DNA from: Bacillota bacterium
GTDB lineage: Bacteria > Bacillota > Clostridia > Lachnospirales > Lachnospiraceae
DNA length: 26,473 nt
Assembly (NCBI GenBank): GCA_023415475.1
Contig: JAEZKL010000125.1
Coordinates: 1 to 26,473, forward strand
Reading direction: 5' to 3'
Under the pieces are notes generated by a model, which made no database searches, was not told the DNA's origin, and was given only the letters and a program-made list of their open reading frames with translations. The translations under genes were made by a program, and so were the position numbers. This document shows positions 7,386 to 15,365 of the stretch, piece after piece; position 1 is the stretch's first letter; every line of letters starts with the position of its first letter.

Positions 7386-8874
7386 ATCCTACCTCAATTC
7401 GCTCATTCTCCATCGGTCTGGCCGGAATTTTGATTATTATATCTGTACCTTCTCCCTTTTTACTTTGTATATCGAGTCCATACCCATTACCATAGTTCAA
7501 TTTAATGCGTTTATTGACATTTGCAAGTCCAAAACCGGTGCTCTGCCTGCTACCCGGCATCTCAACTTCTGTTCGTAAAGCATTTAACTCCTCTTCGTCC
7601 ATTCCTATTCCATTATCGATTACATGGAAACAGATGACCTCATCCATTATTTCACCTGTTACCGTTATTTTCCCTCTTGCCCTTAACATTTTAATACCAT
7701 GATATAGAGAATTTTCAATAAGTGGCTGTAACGTCATCTTTAAAATCTGATATCCGTACAGCTCTTCCGGGATACTAATCTCATAATCCAGAATATCTTT
7801 ATACCTGGACTGCTGTATCTGCAGATAGCTTTTAATATGTATTTCCTCTTCACGAATCGTGATGAAATCTTTACCCTTACTCACAACAATCCTGAAAAAT
7901 TCAGAAAGAGATACGACGATATCGATTGCTTCTTTATTCCTACTTCCTTCGATCAGCCATATTATTGTATCTAATGTATTATATAAAAAATGAGGATTGA
8001 TCTGCGTTTGCAGAAGCTTTGATTCCATATGCCTTAAGTTCTCCTGTTCCAGCTTGATGCTTTTCACCTGCTGTTCCAGTTTGAAAGCCATATCGTTAAA
8101 GCTATCGGATAATATCGACAATTCATCATGATTTTCACAGGTTGTCCTCGTTGTAAAATCTCCCTTCGCTACCAAAGCAGTCTTATCGCATAGCATCCTA
8201 ATTGGTTTTGTAATACTATCTGTAACAAGAATGTTAACCAAAACGGATGCAATAATAATGGATGCTAATGCTACTATCATAGTCACGATAACCTTCGTTA
8301 CCTGCTCATTAAGATTCTGCCTTATCTCTTCAAAGTTTTGTGTTTCATAATAAATATAATACTGGATTTCTTCCTGAAACAATTCGGTCAGAATATAGAT
8401 ATCAGATTCCAGCATTTCTATATTTTCTTCATAGTGGCCTGTCTGCTTCAGATTATCACGAATTTCATTAATTCTATCCTCCAGGGTATTAAGATTAAGT
8501 AGAATACGTTTAATCCAATCGAGACTTTCTCTGCTCGAGGTTATCTTCTGCAGATTAGTAAAACTGTCTCTTGCAGCTTTAATCAGCTTATACGGATTTT
8601 TTAAGTCATTATTATCATTAATGGATTCGAAAGTTTCTGCTTCCACCACAATTTTATACATGCTTTCGTCCATCTCCTCTTTAAAATTGAGGTTATAATT
8701 ATTAGCGGAAGTAATCCTTCGTACTATCGCATCATATGCCGTGCTATAATTATGCAGAGCCGCTATCTGATAAACCGATAGAATAATCATTGGTATGATG
8801 ATAACAGCTGCTACCAGGAAGAGCTTCAGCCTTAAGGGATATTTGATTGGTTTTCCGTTATTATCGTTTATCAT
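7378..8874 (-). CDS. Sensor histidine kinase, LytS/YesM type
   Basis: A 498-residue membrane kinase. There are two transmembrane segments at about 17-39 and 195-217, enclosing an extracellular region of about 155 residues that is predicted helical and rich in charged residues. A HAMP domain follows at about 218-270 and a coiled linker to 288. The His_kinase family motif Q-I-N-P-H-F-L-Y-N-T (291-300) has phospho-acceptor His295, and the HATPase domain has Asn388 (E-N-S), D-N-G-I-G-M (420-425) and G-F-G-L (447-450). All catalytic boxes look intact. Its ATG overlaps the TGA of the response regulator gene (ATGA), and its own end overlaps the binding-protein gene. The sensor region lacks a recognisable sugar-binding fold, which fits sensing through the adjacent lipoprotein. 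Its expected phosphotransfer partner is the YesN-type regulator encoded before it. Confidence 0.92.
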   Translation of the reverse strand: MINDNNGKPIKYPLRLKLFLVAAVIIIPMIILSVYQIAALHNYSTAYDAIVRRITSANNYNLNFKEEMDESMYKIVVEAETFESINDNNDLKNPYKLIKAARDSFTNLQKITSSRESLDWIKRILLNLNTLEDRINEIRDNLKQTGHYEENIEMLESDIYILTELFQEEIQYYIYYETQNFEEIRQNLNEQVTKVIVTMIVALASIIIASVLVNILVTDSITKPIRMLCDKTALVAKGDFTTRTTCENHDELSILSDSFNDMAFKLEQQVKSIKLEQENLRHMESKLLQTQINPHFLYNTLDTIIWLIEGSRNKEAIDIVVSLSEFFRIVVSKGKDFITIREEEIHIKSYLQIQQSRYKDILDYEISIPEELYGYQILKMTLQPLIENSLYHGIKMLRARGKITVTGEIMDEVICFHVIDNGIGMDEEELNALRTEVEMPGSRQSTGFGLANVNKRIKLNYGNGYGLDIQSKKGEGTDIIIKIPARPMENERIEVGYE

Positions 8875-10490
8875 ACTTCACCTTTACCTTGTAACCGGTA
8901 TTCCGACGGTGTACAATTCTGTGTCTTTTTAAATATGTAACTGAAATAGTGGGAATCCTGATATCCTACTAATAACCCAATCTCTGTGATTTTTTTGCTC
9001 GAACATCTTAAATAATCTTTCGCTTTCTCCATACGGAGCTCTGTCAGATATTCGATAAAGGTCATCCCGGTTTCCTGATTGAAAAGTGAGCTGAAATAAT
9101 TGGGGCTGACATTCACCGTAGCTGCAACCTTATCCAGAGAAAGATCACTCATTGCAAATTTAAGATGCATATATTCCTTTGCTTTTTCGATAAGGCCGGC
9201 ATATCTTTTCTGGCTGTTCTTATTACGCAGATCTATTGCATTCTTCAGTGTTAATTTATAGAATTCACAGGCCTCCAGGTCAGAAAGCTGATCAATGACA
9301 CTATTCATGCTCTTAAGGCTGTTATCTATCTTTTCTTTTGGGTACTTAAGATCTTTAAGGAATTTCATGATAACAGAATATCCATCCATTATGATATAAT
9401 GCCGAAAAAGAGCTGAACTCATAGCATTGGAGCCGAATCCGTCAAAATAGCTATCTACAAATTCATCAACATCATGTACGGTACCCCTCTTCAAGAAATC
9501 TTCCAATAAATTTCTGTCAAGCTTCTCAAGCTTTAATTCACTGACATTAATCTGATTGCCTATCTGTGCCCTAATATTACGCACGTCATTATATGATAAA
9601 AACTGATCTTTGCTTTCAAAGTGACGCAGGGAAAATGCACTGTTAGCATCAAGATAGGACTGCTGTAGATCACGGACACGATGAACACATCGACCAATTC
9701 CGCCAAAATAATGTACCTTATCATCACAGATACGAATTAATAAATTGCACAGCTCCTGGGTTAATGCATTAATCTGTAATTCATTTTCGCCCAGAAGGAT
9801 AAAAGCCCATCCATCCATACCACGTTCAAATACTTTTATGTCAGGAAATCTCCTTAGCGCTTGCGTCATGCTTGTTTCACATTGTACTATTTCATTCGAA
9901 TATTCGTACATATCCTCCTGTACCTTGAATTGAAACAGAAAAACGCAAAAAACACTTGCAACCATATTGATCCCAAGTTCCTCTTCCTGTTCAATAATCT
10001 GTGAAAGTGACAATTTCCCGCTGACTAAGGCATGAAAAAAATCCTTTCTTTTTTCACCTTGCTTCTGATAAACCAAAAGCTGATACTGTTCCAGTATCTG
10101 TTTTTCCTTCCGTTCCTTTTCAAGTGCTGAGGCAGCATTTTTAACGGAAGCTACCAATTTAACCGCTGTTACCGGTTTAAGCAGATACTCGCTGACGCCG
10201 ATATCAATTGCTTGTTGCGCATATCCAAAATCGCTATATCCACTGATAATAATGATTTTCAGCAGTGGCATTTCCTTTTTTAATAATTTACTTAACTCAA
10301 GACCGTCCATGAACGGCATTTTAATATCAGTAATCAGAATATCCGGCTGTTCCTTTATAATCATCGGATAAGCCAATTCACCGTCACTTTCATCCCCGAC
10401 TATTTGAAAGCCCTCTTCTTCCCAATGAATATTGTTCTTGATACCTTCTCTGATTACAATTTCATCTTCCACTAAAAAAACCTTATACAT
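8871..10490 (-). CDS. Response regulator, YesN type, with AraC-family DNA-binding domain
   Basis: A 539-residue cytosolic transcription factor. The N-terminal receiver domain (about 1-125) has the acidic pair Glu8-Asp9, phospho-acceptor Asp55 (I-T-D-I-K-M-P) and the conserved Lys-Pro near 105 (L-L-K-P-V). A long middle region of about 300 residues of unknown fold follows, as is usual for YesN proteins. The C-terminal ~100 residues form two AraC-type helix-turn-helix motifs, including V-A-A-T-V-N-V-S-P-N-Y-F-S-S-L-F and I-G-L-L-V-G-Y-Q-D-S-H-Y-F. ATG at 10490 is chosen over the longer frame from 10553 because GGAGG lies six bases before it and the receiver domain begins at once. It is the first gene of the sensor operon. 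It most likely activates the transport promoter near 6121-6148 when the sugar is present, but its binding sites are not recognised. Confidence 0.92.
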   Translation of the reverse strand: MYKVFLVEDEIVIREGIKNNIHWEEEGFQIVGDESDGELAYPMIIKEQPDILITDIKMPFMDGLELSKLLKKEMPLLKIIIISGYSDFGYAQQAIDIGVSEYLLKPVTAVKLVASVKNAASALEKERKEKQILEQYQLLVYQKQGEKRKDFFHALVSGKLSLSQIIEQEEELGINMVASVFCVFLFQFKVQEDMYEYSNEIVQCETSMTQALRRFPDIKVFERGMDGWAFILLGENELQINALTQELCNLLIRICDDKVHYFGGIGRCVHRVRDLQQSYLDANSAFSLRHFESKDQFLSYNDVRNIRAQIGNQINVSELKLEKLDRNLLEDFLKRGTVHDVDEFVDSYFDGFGSNAMSSALFRHYIIMDGYSVIMKFLKDLKYPKEKIDNSLKSMNSVIDQLSDLEACEFYKLTLKNAIDLRNKNSQKRYAGLIEKAKEYMHLKFAMSDLSLDKVAATVNVSPNYFSSLFNQETGMTFIEYLTELRMEKAKDYLRCSSKKITEIGLLVGYQDSHYFSYIFKKTQNCTPSEYRLQGKGEV

Positions 10491-10568
10491 AATTCGCCTC
10501 CAAGTGCTGAGAATAAATGCTTGCATTCTAAGGACTATTTTAAATGTTTCCATTGGAACGACCCAATG

Positions 10569-10601
10569 CAGACTCGAAAATCCGCAGGATTTTCGAGTCT
10601 G
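10569..10601. repeat. Perfect 15-bp stem with GCA triloop in the sensor operon leader
   Basis: CAGACTCGAAAATCC (10569-10583) and GGATTTTCGAGTCTG (10587-10601) are exact complements around a three-base loop. It sits about 78 bases before the response regulator start. There is no U-run on either side, so it is not a classical terminator. It may be an operator or an mRNA leader structure. Confidence 0.7.
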
Positions 10602-10798
10602 TTCTGAATAGTTACATTAATCATTATCTGTATTTATAATCAGGTCGATTGTAGAGACTTTAACTTAACTCAGTAGGTTTATATTGGTAATAAACTAATC
10701 ATATCATAATATTAGTTATTTTTGTGAAATTTTTCTAGTGTCTCATTTTTCCGAAGGTACTTAGAAACTAACGACTTTCAATTTATCACTAATAACAT

Positions 10799-10849
10799 AA
10801 AAAAAATCTGGGATCTCAGTAAGTATAAATACTGAAATCCCAGATTTTT
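10799..10849 (-). terminator. Strong rho-independent terminator, probably bidirectional
   Basis: AAAAATCTGGGAT (10802-10814) pairs with ATCCCAGATTTTT (10837-10849), and inside it TCAGT (10816-10820) pairs with ACTGA (10831-10835), with one mismatch between. On the minus strand the stem is followed by eight U residues, ending the ABC exporter/small membrane protein unit. On the plus strand there are five T residues. It insulates the sensor operon from upstream transcription. Confidence 0.9.
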
Positions 10850-10888
10850 ATCCACAAGATTAATAACCTATTCTCTCTCTACTCATTT

Positions 10889-11338
10889 CTATTCCTCCAA
10901 ACTTATGTTGTTTTGATAAGTCACATAAGTGTGACCGACACCGAAAGTAATAGCTGCAATTACAAGAAACCAATGATGCAATGTTAAACCACTTATTAGG
11001 AATATGCAGGTTGGTATGATTGCAAGTGCCATAGCCTTGGATAGAGATTGCTTCTTAAAATAAAGTACCCAGATTATCAAATATGCAAGCAAAAGTGTTC
11101 CATCTCCAATTGCATAAATGAGCATTGCAAAAACATTCGGAAATCCAAACTTCCAGATTCCTAAAGGGAAGAACATCAAAAATAGGGATGCAAATCTACC
11201 AATCTGTTCAATAAAATTTATCACCTTATTTGTACATTTGTTCTCTGCATTACGAAAATGCATTGCATAAATGATATTAGGAATCAGCATTATTGTTACA
11301 ATAGCTAACCCAAAAAAGTTAATCCATCCAAATTCCAT
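10889..11338 (-). CDS. Small integral membrane protein, function unknown
   Basis: A 149-residue protein with about five hydrophobic segments (roughly 6-26, 46-64, 68-93, 101-119 and 122-140) and short charged loops. I do not recognise a family, and there are no enzyme motifs. The start is ATG at 11338, six bases after GAGG; the longer frame starting with TTG at 11350 would run through that site. It lies 77 bases downstream of the ABC exporter pair on the same strand, and no clear terminator separates them. The strong terminator follows at 10799-10849. It is therefore probably the last gene of the exporter unit and could be an accessory or self-protection protein, but this is inferred from position only. 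Confidence 0.7.
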   Translation of the reverse strand: MEFGWINFFGLAIVTIMLIPNIIYAMHFRNAENKCTNKVINFIEQIGRFASLFLMFFPLGIWKFGFPNVFAMLIYAIGDGTLLLAYLIIWVLYFKKQSLSKAMALAIIPTCIFLISGLTLHHWFLVIAAITFGVGHTYVTYQNNISLEE

Positions 11339-11415
11339 TTCACACCTCAATCAAATACTCATTGCTTACAGGCATTTAATTTAACATCCGCTTTCTTAGA
11401 CAACCGGATTCTTTA

Positions 11416-13185
11416 TTAATTACTGCCTACGAATTGACTCCTATACATCTCGGCATAGAAGCCGCCATGCTTTAAGAGTTCCTCATGTTTTCCTTTTTCT
11501 ATGATTTGACCATCCTTCATAACAAGTATCAGGTCCGCACTTTTTATCGTTGAAAGCCTATGTGCGACAATAAAGCTGGTTCTTCCTTGCATCATATGTG
11601 CAAATGCATCCTGCACACGAATTTCTGTGCGGGTATCAATCGATGAAGTAGCTTCATCGAGAATTAACATAGGCGGAAGCGTAAGCATGATTCTTGCTAT
11701 ACAGAGAAGTTGCTTCTGACCTGCCGAAAGATTGCCACCCTCATGAGAAACTACCGTATCATAGCCTTGGGGCAGTTTATTTATGAAGTCCTCTGCATAG
11801 GCCTTTATGGCTGCTGCTCGGATTTCTTCATCGGTTGCACTGGGTCTTCCCATAGCAATATTGTCTCTTATTGTTCCGCTTTTAAGCCAAGTATCCTGGA
11901 GCACCATGCCATAGTTTCGCCTTAAGCTATGCCGTTTCAAATCTTTGATATCAAACCCTTCCACAGATATTCTTCCGCCATCCAACTCATAGAACCTCAT
12001 AAGGAGATTGATTAACGTTGTCTTTCCGCAACCGGTCGGCCCAACGATTGCTATTCTCTGACCCGGTTTCACGTCAAGGCATAGATTCTTAATGAGTGTC
12101 TTGCTCTTATCATACGAAAAACAGACATTTTCCAGTTTAACATGTCCTTTTATATTCGATGGCAATTCTTCTGCATTATCCTCCGCAGCAATCTCTTCTT
12201 CATCCAAAAATTCAAAGATACGTTCGGCACAAGCCAATGAATTTTGGAGCTCCGTTATTACGCTTGAGATCTCATTAAATGGTTTCGTATATTGATTCGC
12301 ATAGCTTAAGAAGCTTGTTAATTTTCCTATCGTTATCTTACCATTGATTGCACTAAATGCACCGAAGGTAGCAACCGCTGCATAAATCATATTGTTTACA
12401 AATCTGGTCGTAGGGAAAGATACCGATGACAGGAACACTGCTTTTGTACTGGCATCCTGAAGCCTACGATCTTTTTCTTCAAAATCCCTGCATACTGAAT
12501 CATTCATATCAAAAGCCTGTACACTACTCTGCCCACTTATCATTTCTTCTACAACTGCCGTTACATCTGCTCTACATTCACTCTGCCTCTTAAAATGGGC
12601 ATAGGTTCTTTTGGCAAAAAAATTCGCCACAATAATAGACAGCGGTGTCAGCACAACTACGATAAGCGCAATGTAAGGATTAATCGTAAACATATAGATC
12701 AGAGTCATCGTAATCGTAAGAATTCCTGTAAAGAGCTGTGTAAAGCCCAGAAGCAGTCCTTCTGAGAATTGGTCAACATCCGTAATAATCCTACTGATAA
12801 GACCTCCATGACTATGAGCATCTATATAAGATATCGGAAGCTTGTGAAGTTTATTAAACGCCTTCTTCCTAATATCCTTTACCACACGGTAGACCGTCCC
12901 ATTGTTGATGATATCCATAAGATATTGTGATACGGTAGTGATAAGCATAGTAATACCCATGCTGATGGCGATTTTTATCACTCCGGCAAGATCGGTAACC
13001 CCCTTGCCAAGCAGAAGATCCACTGCATTTCCAATAAGAACAGGCATATAAAGAGTTGTGGTAACTACGCTAATAGCCAAAAGCAGGCTCAGAATGCACC
13101 TCCACAGATAGGGTCTGATGAGCTTTATAACACGAAGAATTATTTCTTTTTTATTGTTATTCATTCTTACATTGGATTTATTCAT
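11416..13185 (-). CDS. Heterodimeric ABC exporter subunit with intact ATP site residues
   Basis: A 589-residue half-transporter: six transmembrane helices (about 25-320) fused to a nucleotide-binding domain (about 345-580). Walker A is GPTGCGKT (382-389), Walker B is L-I-L-D-E with catalytic Glu511, and the switch His542 (A-H-R-L-S-T) is present. The signature is LSAGQ (486-490), not LSGGQ. ATG at 13185 follows GGAGGAGG by six bases and overlaps the end of the partner gene (ATGAATAA), so the subunits are made in equal amounts. The longer frame from 13239 would overlap the partner by about 60 bases. In heterodimeric exporters of the BmrC/BmrD or TM287/288 kind, the canonical Walker residues of one subunit pair with the good signature of the other, exactly as seen here. 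Drug, lipid or peptide export is likely; the substrate is not predictable. Confidence 0.9.
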   Translation of the reverse strand: MNKSNVRMNNNKKEIILRVIKLIRPYLWRCILSLLLAISVVTTTLYMPVLIGNAVDLLLGKGVTDLAGVIKIAISMGITMLITTVSQYLMDIINNGTVYRVVKDIRKKAFNKLHKLPISYIDAHSHGGLISRIITDVDQFSEGLLLGFTQLFTGILTITMTLIYMFTINPYIALIVVVLTPLSIIVANFFAKRTYAHFKRQSECRADVTAVVEEMISGQSSVQAFDMNDSVCRDFEEKDRRLQDASTKAVFLSSVSFPTTRFVNNMIYAAVATFGAFSAINGKITIGKLTSFLSYANQYTKPFNEISSVITELQNSLACAERIFEFLDEEEIAAEDNAEELPSNIKGHVKLENVCFSYDKSKTLIKNLCLDVKPGQRIAIVGPTGCGKTTLINLLMRFYELDGGRISVEGFDIKDLKRHSLRRNYGMVLQDTWLKSGTIRDNIAMGRPSATDEEIRAAAIKAYAEDFINKLPQGYDTVVSHEGGNLSAGQKQLLCIARIMLTLPPMLILDEATSSIDTRTEIRVQDAFAHMMQGRTSFIVAHRLSTIKSADLILVMKDGQIIEKGKHEELLKHGGFYAEMYRSQFVGSN

Positions 13186-14932
13186 GTGCAACCTCCTCCA
13201 GCGAGAGCTGTGACAGGCAGATTTCCTTGTATACCTCACAGTTTTTTATCAGCTCCTCATGCTTGCCAAACCCTACCATTCGTCCATTATCTAAAACGAG
13301 AATTGCATCGGCATACATGACGCCGGAAACACGCTGAGAGACATTAATAACAGTAATATCCTTGCTCATACCGGAAAGCTCTTTTCGTAAAGCAGCCTCC
13401 GTTACAAAATCCAATGCTGAGGAAGCATCGTCCAATATTAGTATATTGGGCTTGTGAACCAACGCTCTTGCAATCGAAAGTCTCTGTTTCTGACCACCGG
13501 AATAGTTTCTCCCCAGCTGTTGGACTTCTGTGGATAATCCATCCTCTTTTGCTTCAATAATATTACCGGCTTGAGCCATAGCAGCTGCCTTCATAAGCTC
13601 AGCATCACTTGCATTCTGATCTCCCCAGCGAAGATTAGAGGCAATTGTTCCCTTAAATAATCGAGTGTTCTGTTCAACAATACCTATGGTTCTACGAAGG
13701 GAACTTAAAGAATAATTCTCTATGTTCTCACCGGCTATCATAACCTTGCCGCTGGTTGCATCATAGAATCTCGACATCAGTTTGATTATTGTACTCTTAC
13801 CGGAACCAGTTCCTCCGATAATTCCAAGGGTTTCTCCCGGTTTAACCCTAAAGCTGATATCAGAAATCACCTCGTGTGAACTGCCCGGATACGCAAAGCC
13901 CACATTGCAGAATTCGACCGCCGGTACAGTAGTGTCATCCGTAAGCCTGTCATACACTTTACGGGCATCCTGTATTCCTTCCTTCATCGTATTGGTTAGT
14001 GCAAAGACTTCATTAATCCTCTTTGCTGAAGCAGATGCCTTAGACATGAGTATAATGACATTTGCAAATTTAATCAATTCAGCAAGAATTTGCGACATAT
14101 AATTAATAAGTGCAACTACTTCACCCTGGGACAACGTTCCAGTCTGTACATCAAGCGATCCTTTTCGTAAAATTACAATGATGCCCATATTGACCACAAC
14201 ATAAGTAAGCGGATTCATTAACGACGAAACACGACTGGCATGAATCTGTTCCTTGGCAAGATTTTCATTTGCAGCATCACTTAACTTAATCTCCTCCTGC
14301 TCACGGCTGAATGCTCTTATGATCCGTACTCCCATAAGATTGTTTGAGCAGTCATCCAACACTACATCCAGTTTCTTTTGAACTACCCGAAATAATTTGA
14401 TGTTCTTATTCATGATAATAGCTACAATTATGCTTAGTAAAATTATAACGCAGCCGAAGATTACCGTTTCTTCTCTCTTAATGGTTGCGGCCATGATGAA
14501 AGCACCTAATACGATAAGTGGTGAGCGCAGTACTAATCGAAAGGTACGATTCACACCATCCTGAACCTGGTTGGTATCATTGGTCAGCCTTGTAATCAAA
14601 GTTGCCCGGCCGATCTTATCAGTCTCATACAAAGGCAAATTCATCACATGCCTGAACAAACTATCTCTCAGAGCAGTTCCCATACCTATCGCTGCTTTGG
14701 CAGAAAAATACTGTGCAATGATAGATGAAACCCATCCGAAAACGCCAAGCATTACCATAGCAATGCACATCTTAATGATATATTCATCGTCTTTATTACC
14801 GATTCCTACATCAATGATTTCGGCAACGATAATCGGAACCAGTAATTCAAATATGGCTTCCAAAGATTTGAAAAAAGGGGCCATTACAGCCTCGGCACGA
14901 TAGCCTTTTAAGTATTTAATAAGTTTTATCAT
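13178..14932 (-). CDS. Heterodimeric ABC exporter subunit with degenerate ATP site
   Basis: A 584-residue half-transporter with six transmembrane helices (about 15-310) and a C-terminal ATPase domain. Walker A is intact (GGTGSGKS, 373-380) and the signature is Y-S-G-G-Q (477-481). The catalytic glutamate after Walker B is replaced by Asp502 (L-I-L-D-D), and the switch histidine by Gln533 (V-S-Q-R-V-S). These two changes are the usual marks of the non-hydrolysing site in heterodimeric exporters, so they are not damage. ATG at 14932 is preceded by AAGGATG. It is the first gene of the exporter unit, behind a structured leader (15040-15137) and a short reading frame (14974-15003). Drug-induced attenuation of such exporters by a leader peptide is known for B. 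subtilis bmrB-bmrCD, which makes this leader of interest. Confidence 0.9.
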   Translation of the reverse strand: MIKLIKYLKGYRAEAVMAPFFKSLEAIFELLVPIIVAEIIDVGIGNKDDEYIIKMCIAMVMLGVFGWVSSIIAQYFSAKAAIGMGTALRDSLFRHVMNLPLYETDKIGRATLITRLTNDTNQVQDGVNRTFRLVLRSPLIVLGAFIMAATIKREETVIFGCVIILLSIIVAIIMNKNIKLFRVVQKKLDVVLDDCSNNLMGVRIIRAFSREQEEIKLSDAANENLAKEQIHASRVSSLMNPLTYVVVNMGIIVILRKGSLDVQTGTLSQGEVVALINYMSQILAELIKFANVIILMSKASASAKRINEVFALTNTMKEGIQDARKVYDRLTDDTTVPAVEFCNVGFAYPGSSHEVISDISFRVKPGETLGIIGGTGSGKSTIIKLMSRFYDATSGKVMIAGENIENYSLSSLRRTIGIVEQNTRLFKGTIASNLRWGDQNASDAELMKAAAMAQAGNIIEAKEDGLSTEVQQLGRNYSGGQKQRLSIARALVHKPNILILDDASSALDFVTEAALRKELSGMSKDITVINVSQRVSGVMYADAILVLDNGRMVGFGKHEELIKNCEVYKEICLSQLSLEEVAHE

Positions 14933-14973
14933 CTAGTTCATCCTTCTTAGTATATTATGTTCTTTATTAATGG

Positions 14974-15003
14974 TTAAATCTCAATTGAACTAATCACCTC
15001 CAT
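14974..15003 (-). CDS. Possible 9-residue leader peptide ahead of the ABC exporter
   Basis: A short frame ATG...TAA encoding MEVISSIEI. GGGAGG (15011-15016) precedes the ATG by seven bases, a near-ideal Shine-Dalgarno for which no other gene is available. It lies 41 bases before the exporter start. A second SD-like GGAGGTGAT lies inside the frame itself. The peptide could be a regulatory leader as in bmrB, or this could be chance in a purine-rich leader. Confidence 0.35.
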   Translation of the reverse strand: MEVISSIEI

Positions 15004-15039
15004 CAATCTTCCTCCCATTTCCCTAAGAGGGGGATAAAT

Positions 15040-15137
15040 AAAAAACCATATAAGATATTATCTTCTATAATATCTTTGTGCGTCCCCGCCATACTGAAAA
15101 GTTAGTTATACCGGAGGTTACACTTCATGGTTTTTTT
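15040..15137 (-). ncRNA. Candidate structured RNA leader (three-way junction) upstream of the ABC exporter
   Basis: On the minus strand a closing stem pairs 15127-15136 with 15040-15049 (10 bp). Inside are two arms. One is a perfect 10-bp hairpin with a 5-base loop (15052-15076). The other is a bulged arm that begins GUGU/GCAC (15120-15123 with 15078-15081) and continues CUCC/GGGG (15113-15116 with 15084-15087). Two positions are G-U on the minus strand but A-C on the plus strand, so the minus strand is the better RNA. The closing stem ends in six U residues, so it could also work as a terminator. I do not recognise a known riboswitch class. Confidence 0.45.
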
Positions 15138-15285
15138 GTTCCTCTATATCATACTAACGTAGCCTTTAATAACTTATATTATTCTAAAGTTAACATACTT
15201 TTCGATATAATGCAATCCTTCAGAAACAGCCGTATCTGGTATCTCCAAATACGTTTGCCATAATTCGTACACATGTCTCAAAACC

Positions 15286-15338
15286 CAAAAACAACCATGA
15301 CCTTTCACATAAATTCTGCAAAATAGTCATGGTTTTTT
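15286..15338 (-). terminator. Bidirectional terminator after the TDT transporter gene
   Basis: AACCATGAC (15293-15301) and GTCATGGTT (15326-15334) form a perfect 9-bp stem with a 24-base loop. On the minus strand the stem runs into GTTTTTGGG. On the plus strand it is followed by a T-run to 15338. The large loop makes it weaker than usual. Confidence 0.55.
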
Positions 15339-15365
15339 ATCGCCATATTACGGCAGTATAATTTC

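Larger units (their letters stand above)
10491..10888. other. Intergenic region upstream of the sensor operon
   Basis: No gene of convincing quality. From right to left it holds a strong terminator (10799-10849), an AT-rich stretch that must carry the promoter of the response regulator operon, and a perfect hairpin (10569-10601). On the minus strand a TATGAT sequence near 10699-10704 is a possible -10, but I see no good -35 at the right distance. Confidence 0.5.
14933..15365. other. Intergenic region between ABC exporter and TDT transporter genes
   Basis: It contains the terminator of the transporter gene (15286-15338), about 140 AT-rich bases that must hold the exporter promoter (no convincing -35/-10 pair found), the structured leader and the mini-ORF. 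A 61-codon plus-strand frame at 15078-15263 starts with GTG inside the structured element and has no Shine-Dalgarno. I do not consider it a gene. Confidence 0.5.

Noticed and set aside
13178..14932. Loss of the catalytic Glu and switch His in one ABC subunit as a sign of gene decay
   Set aside because: Both changes are the regular marks of the degenerate site in heterodimeric exporters, and the partner subunit supplies the matching complement (normal Walker B and His, altered signature).
15040..15137. c-di-GMP or purine riboswitch
   Set aside because: GGGACGCA and CCUCCGG pieces resemble parts of the c-di-GMP-I class but occur in the wrong order, and the GAAA/receptor pairing is missing. Conserved purine-riboswitch loop sequences are also absent.
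15078..15263. 61-codon plus-strand frame in the exporter/transporter gap
   Set aside because: It begins with GTG inside the structured element, has no Shine-Dalgarno and has unremarkable composition; better explained as noncoding.
15040..15338. Miniature insertion element with terminal repeats
   Set aside because: The ends are mostly A- and T-runs expected of terminators, and no target-site duplication was seen.
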